Assembly (NCBI GenBank): GCA_021779635.1
Contig: JAJYAH010000309.1
Location: 1 to 7,795 of the forward strand
DNA: 7,795 nt
Direction of reading: 5' to 3'
Source of the DNA: Pseudomonadota bacterium
GTDB lineage: Bacteria > Pseudomonadota > Alphaproteobacteria > Rhizobiales > Xanthobacteraceae
Part shown: positions 5,921 through 7,795 of the stretch, in pieces
Position numbering within the stretch: position 1 is the stretch's first letter
Layout: every line of letters starts with the position of its first letter
Position numbers and translations under genes: made by a program
The notes under the pieces: model-generated
Told to the model about the DNA's origin: nothing
Databases searched by the model: none
The model's input: the letters and a program-made list of their open reading frames with translations, nothing else

Positions 5921-6066
5921 GGCGGCCATCCACAGGCCGAGCATAAGGGTCGACATCCGCGCCTATAGATTTCCGTTTGTTGCAGATTTGAGACATCTGG
6001 CCATGTCAGTCATTCGTTCGCTATTGGAGGCAAAGCGGAGGACATCATCCGTTGTCGGCAGAGTCG
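5921..6066. other. Upstream part of the gene-free region
   Basis: No gene is visible between the regulator's promoter and the first strong hairpin at 6067. A small dyad GACAT/ATGTC surrounds TGGCCA at 5992-6007. Any promoter for a plus-strand RNA would have to lie here, but I see no clear -35/-10 pair. Confidence 0.3.
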
Positions 6067-6590
6067 GTTGACTCCAACAGTCAACTATCTTCTCATCCTA
6101 TCCTATCCACTCACCCTCACTTCGTTCGGGTGAGGCCCTTCGGGCGTCGTCAGGTCTTGATAAATCTGTTTCCGTTCGCAAACCAGCAATCGCCGACGCT
6201 ACAATCGATGTGCTGCGGAAACGGTTGAGTGATACACTTCGCCCTTTACAGGCGAAGCGATCCGGGCAGTCGTGCGTCTAACGGCTTCGGAAACATCGGA
6301 CCAGAAGGACCACTCTCGTGGTCGGGGCCGGCAGTGCGGTGAGCCCCCTTAACTTCTGCTTGTCTGCGCAGGGTTGCCGGCAAAGACCGATCCGACGATC
6401 GTGCCACCCTCGACGGTCTAAAGCTTTCCCGTCTCTCGTCGGGCTTGGTTTAGCGACCGTGCCCGCTTTGGTCGTTCATTGCCAGGAGTGCGTCAGGTCA
6501 GGGTGACCCGGACGCTCCGACCGGTGTCTCAGGCCACCGGGGTTTCCGCAGTGCCTCACACCTAGGAGGTTACGGGACGCTTCTGACCTC
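6067..6590 (+). ncRNA. Candidate long structured non-coding RNA (unassigned)
   Basis: No convincing protein frame exists here, but the plus strand holds about thirteen consecutive potential stems. They are GTTGACT/AGTCAAC (6067-6085), CTCACCC/GGGTGAG (6110-6134), GCCC/GGGC with a TTC loop (6135-6145), and CTGTTTCCG/CGGAAACGG (6166-6224, with inner CAGCA/TGCTG and ATCG/CGAT). Next come CTTCGCC/GGCGAAG (6237-6257), GACCAC/GTGGTC (6308-6323), GCCGGCA/TGCCGGC (6327-6381), AGACCG/CGGTCT (6384-6419) and CCCG/CGGG (6428-6443). The last four are AGCGACC/GGTCGTT (6452-6476), the nested GCGTC+GGTCA/TGACC+GACGC (6490-6515), CCGGTG/CACCGG (6521-6540) and GAGGT/ACCTC (6566-6590). UUCG-type loops and G-U pairs (for example 6453/6475) fit the plus strand as the transcript. 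True ends and promoter are unknown. GC-rich DNA forms stems by chance, so this needs comparative support. Confidence 0.35.
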
Positions 6591-6694
6591 GCGTCGATAC
6601 TGAGATGTCGGGATATTTAGGGGATTGGTCGCTCCGATCGTTGTATCCATCCGGCGAGGACCGCTGGGTACTTGGGCTCGCAGAGTTCCGGTGT
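6591..6694. other. Flank between the structured region and the IS66 genes
   Basis: There is no gene. TCCATCC (6646-6652) and GGATGGA (6702-6708) form a 7-bp inverted repeat reaching into the end of the passenger gene, possibly a 3' hairpin for the minus-strand IS66 transcript. I looked for the usual IS66 terminal repeat (GTAAGCG..) as the element's left boundary and did not find it, so that end is undefined. Confidence 0.3.
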
Positions 6695-7066
6695 TCAGGG
6701 TGGATGGAGCAATCCGTCAGATCTTAGGGTGTCGATCGCTTCGGCGAGGGTGAGGCCACGATGGAGGCAGAACCATTCTCCAGTGTGACGGTGCCACTGG
6801 ATGTCGAAGCGATTGCGGCTGATCCAGTCGAGACGGGCGAACGGGGCGTCGAACTCTTCGCCGATATTCTCCGGGAAGCCGGAGCGGTAGCGTTGAATGA
6901 AGCGATATTTGGTGCCGTGCCACTTTCCCTGGATATCGACGGGATAGTTGAACTGCGTCGGCCGTATAGTGGGCAGGAATCGGGGCTTCAGGAAGTCGTC
7001 GATCAGTTGCTGGCAGGCGGCCGTCACCGCCGATTTATCTGCCGCGGACAGACCGCTCGCTCTCAT
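6695..7066 (-). CDS. IS66-associated passenger protein (123 aa), possibly DUF3024-like
   Basis: The ATG at 7064-7066 is preceded by AGGAGG (7071-7076), and the frame lies 13 bases after the stop of IS66 tnpC, so it is translated from the same transcript. The 123-aa product is soluble. A helical N-terminal region (1-28, LSAADKSAVTAACQQLIDDF) is followed by KPRFLPTIRPTQFNYPVDIQ and GKWHGTKYRFIQRYRSGFPE. Then come FDAPFARLDWISRNRFDIQW (near 72-91), HRHTGEWFCLHRG (near 92-104) and a final helix. The aromatic, basic pattern ending W..R..GEW..LHRG reminds me of DUF3024 proteins. That is recall, not a search, and no function is known for them. The frame stays open upstream to 7474 because it shadows tnpC, but the ribosome site decides for 7066. 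I infer an IS66 accessory gene, since similar genes follow tnpC in rhizobial IS66 copies. Confidence 0.72.
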   Translation of the reverse strand: MRASGLSAADKSAVTAACQQLIDDFLKPRFLPTIRPTQFNYPVDIQGKWHGTKYRFIQRYRSGFPENIGEEFDAPFARLDWISRNRFDIQWHRHTGEWFCLHRGLTLAEAIDTLRSDGLLHPP

Positions 7067-7079
7067 ATACCCTCCTGGC

Positions 7080-7795
7080 TCACGCCGCTTCGACATGGCT
7101 GGGCATTGGCTTTCGCCAGTTCCAGGGCAGAAGCTCACCCAGCCTCTGGATAGCATGATCGTTGATGTGCGCCATGACGTCGGCGAGCCAGGCCTGTGGA
7201 TCAATATCGTTGAGCTTGGCGGTGGCGATGAGGGTGTAGATGGCGGCGGCGCGCCGTCCGCCCTCGTCGGACCCGGCGAAGGTCCAGTTCCTTCTTCCGA
7301 CGGCAACGGCCCGCAGCTCCCGCTCGGCGGCATTGTTCGACATGCAAAGGCGACCGTCGTCGAGGAAGCGGGTGAAGGCATCCCAGCGACTGAGGCAGTA
7401 ATTGATCGCCTTGGTCGTGTCGTTGCTTCTGGAGAGCTTGGCGCGCTGCTCGCGCAGCCAGGCCTCCAGCTCAACGATCAGGAGACGGCTGCGCTCCTGG
7501 CGTACGCGCCGGCGCTCCTGCGGCGCAAAGCCGTTGATCTCGCGCTCGATGGCGAACAGAACATCGATGCGCCTGACCGCCTCGGCAGCGATCGGTGCTT
7601 GGCTCAGCCGCGCAAGATCGAAGAACTTGCGCCGGCCGTGCGCCCAGCACGCGGCCTCGACGATAGGATCTGGCTTGCGATGGGCCTCGTAGAGCCTGCC
7701 GAAGCCGGCATAGGCGTCGGCCTGCATCAGCCCGGCATAACCCGCCAGATGCTGTTCCGGATGCTCCCCGCCACGATCCGGCGAATAGAAGAACA
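7080..7795 (-). CDS. tnpC: IS66-family transposase TnpC, C-terminal part (cut by window edge)
   Basis: This is the cut-and-paste transposase of an IS66-type insertion sequence. The frame is open at the right edge, and about 238 residues of the usual ~500-550 are in the window. It enters with FFYSPDRGGEHPEQHLAGY and the catalytic-core segment AGLMQADAYAGFGRLYE, which carries a conserved DDE Asp. It continues through WAHGRRKFFDLA, a basic coiled helical insert (EREINGFAPQERRRVRQERSR) and RDxxL-like helices. MSNNAAERELRAVAVGRRNW follows, containing the catalytic Glu in NAAERE. The IS66 C-terminal tail then reads GRRAAAIYTLIATAKLNDIDPQAWLADVMAHINDHA, LGELLPWNW and the end MPSHVEAA. There is no frameshift or stop in this part, so the copy may be functional. 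tnpA/tnpB and the N terminus would lie beyond the window. Confidence 0.95.
   Translation of the reverse strand, partial: FFYSPDRGGEHPEQHLAGYAGLMQADAYAGFGRLYEAHRKPDPIVEAACWAHGRRKFFDLARLSQAPIAAEAVRRIDVLFAIEREINGFAPQERRRVRQERSRLLIVELEAWLREQRAKLSRSNDTTKAINYCLSRWDAFTRFLDDGRLCMSNNAAERELRAVAVGRRNWTFAGSDEGGRRAAAIYTLIATAKLNDIDPQAWLADVMAHINDHAIQRLGELLPWNWRKPMPSHVEAA

Noticed and set aside
6318..6506. 62-codon plus-strand frame in the structured region
   Set aside because: No ribosome site, unusual composition, and it crosses several perfect stems; an RNA explanation fits better.
6067..6690. Group II intron, tmRNA, RNase P RNA or tRNA in the gene-free block
   Set aside because: No domain V-like hairpin with its conserved sequence, no reverse transcriptase, no tRNA T-arm consensus, and none of the hallmark sequences of tmRNA or RNase P RNA.
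6591..6720. IS66 left terminal inverted repeat
   Set aside because: Searched for GTAAGCG-type ends next to the passenger gene and found none, so the element boundary cannot be called.
1..7795. CRISPR array
   Set aside because: No regularly spaced direct repeats of 25-40 bases with unique spacers anywhere in the window.

Overview
The window looks like an accessory, mobile-element-rich stretch from a Bradyrhizobium-like alphaproteobacterium (Rhizobiales). This rests on the protein types I recognise by eye, not on any database search: the transposase families, the small secreted Bradyrhizobium-type protein, the multi-winged-helix regulator and the IS66 neighbourhood. Intact genes sit between decayed insertion sequences, and long stretches have no convincing gene.

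Layout. At 1-93 lies the 3' end of a possible Gly/Cys-repeat peptide gene, followed by an unassigned stretch. At 558-1392 (minus) is a DDE/rve transposase pseudogene with four frameshifts and an internal deletion. 1393-1929 holds nothing I can name. At 1930-3414 (plus) is a compact co-directional cluster: a 69-aa hypothetical protein, a possible 28-aa ORF, a 119-aa ParB/sulfiredoxin-fold-like protein, and a 260-aa MIP-family aquaporin with NPA and NPV motifs. A hairpin and a possible IS21-type end relic follow. At 3660-3905 (minus) is a small exported protein. At 4063-4737 (plus) a scrap of class III nucleotide cyclase runs in frame into the C-terminal half of an IS630-like transposase.

At 4906-5853 (minus) is an intact 315-aa protein that appears to contain four tandem winged-helix modules. 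It has a strong Shine-Dalgarno sequence and an inverted repeat in its promoter region. From about 5930 to 6694 there is no gene, but the plus strand carries a long run of inverted repeats (6067-6590). The run includes UUCG-type loops and a G-U-compatible stem, so it reads like a structured non-coding RNA. Part of it loosely resembles, from memory, the core of an IscB/HEARO omega-RNA, but no nuclease gene is present. The window ends in the 3' part of an IS66 element (minus): the C-terminal half of TnpC, followed 13 nt later by a 123-aa passenger gene.

How the genes work together. The clearest functional unit is the aquaporin operon, where a membrane channel is preceded by a small cytoplasmic ParB-like protein. 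The winged-helix regulator probably controls at least its own promoter. The best candidates for undescribed biology are the structured RNA region beside the regulator, the four-module regulator itself, and the aquaporin with an unusual predicted pore filter.
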